A stretch of DNA of 22,840 nt from G963692885 sp964657395. GTDB taxonomy: Bacteria; Acidobacteriota; Terriglobia; Terriglobales; Acidobacteriaceae. A program made the position numbers and the translations under genes. The stretch is from contig CAZZUX010000064.1 in assembly GCA_964657395.1 (NCBI GenBank), positions 1 to 22,840 on the forward strand. Direction: 5' to 3'. Shown piece after piece: positions 22,799 through 22,840 of this stretch. Every line of letters starts with the position of its first letter. Within the stretch, counting starts at the first letter, position 1. The notes beneath the pieces were generated by a model that worked only from the letters and a program-made list of their open reading frames with translations, made no database searches and was not told the DNA's origin.

Positions 22799-22840
22799 CC
22801 TTATTTGGCGGTGATTTCGGTTTACTGAGCAGTCTGCGAA

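Overview
The window looks like chromosomal DNA of a GC-rich, chemoheterotrophic, flagellated Gram-negative bacterium. The best guess is subdivision 1 Acidobacteria (Terriglobia/Acidobacteriaceae). That assignment rests on protein style, a fadNAE-type beta-oxidation operon with an ETF:quinone oxidoreductase, the uronate genes and an outer-membrane beta-barrel protein. No rRNA or other phylogenetic marker is present, so it is inference. No tRNA, rRNA, CRISPR array or insertion sequence was seen.

Region 1 (about 0.2-14 kb) is a fatty-acid degradation locus. A leftward operon runs from 10409 to 477: fadN (3-hydroxyacyl-CoA dehydrogenase/enoyl-CoA hydratase fusion), fadA (thiolase), fadE (acyl-CoA dehydrogenase), etfB, etfA and a membrane Fe-S protein of the ETF:(methyl)menaquinone oxidoreductase (EMO) type. 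Gaps are short and etfB/etfA overlap by 4 bp. Together these genes cover every step of the beta-oxidation spiral plus delivery of the first-step electrons to the quinone pool. Upstream lie a TetR-family regulator (leftward) and a divergent long-chain acyl-CoA ligase with a downstream alpha/beta hydrolase. A 9-bp sequence (CGGTAAGAT) occurs in both control regions. In front of fadN it lies exactly between a readable -35 (TTGACT) and -10 (TATTCT). This is the expected layout of a FadR-like regulon. A small CDGSH iron-sulfur protein sits convergent to the operon at the left edge.

Region 2 (14.0-17.3 kb) holds an outer-membrane barrel protein and a leftward cheY-cheX-fliM cluster. The cluster is preceded by a near-consensus sigma-28 (FliA) flagellar promoter.

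Region 3 (17.3-22.4 kb) holds an MFS transporter of the hexuronate (ACS) type and, 2.3 kb further on, a uronate isomerase (uxaC). Between them are a decayed divergent pair (TetR C-terminal domain and a zinc-type MDR oxidoreductase, both deleted and frame-disrupted), a DUF1801 protein, a tiny membrane protein with a TTG start, and a Rid-family protein.

Region 4 (22.4-22.84 kb) is non-coding. It contains two perfect parS-like palindromes (TGTTCCACGTGGAACA) 45 bp apart and a leftward intrinsic terminator for a gene beyond the right edge. The parS pair suggests the window lies in the origin-proximal part of the chromosome, close to the ParB loading zone.
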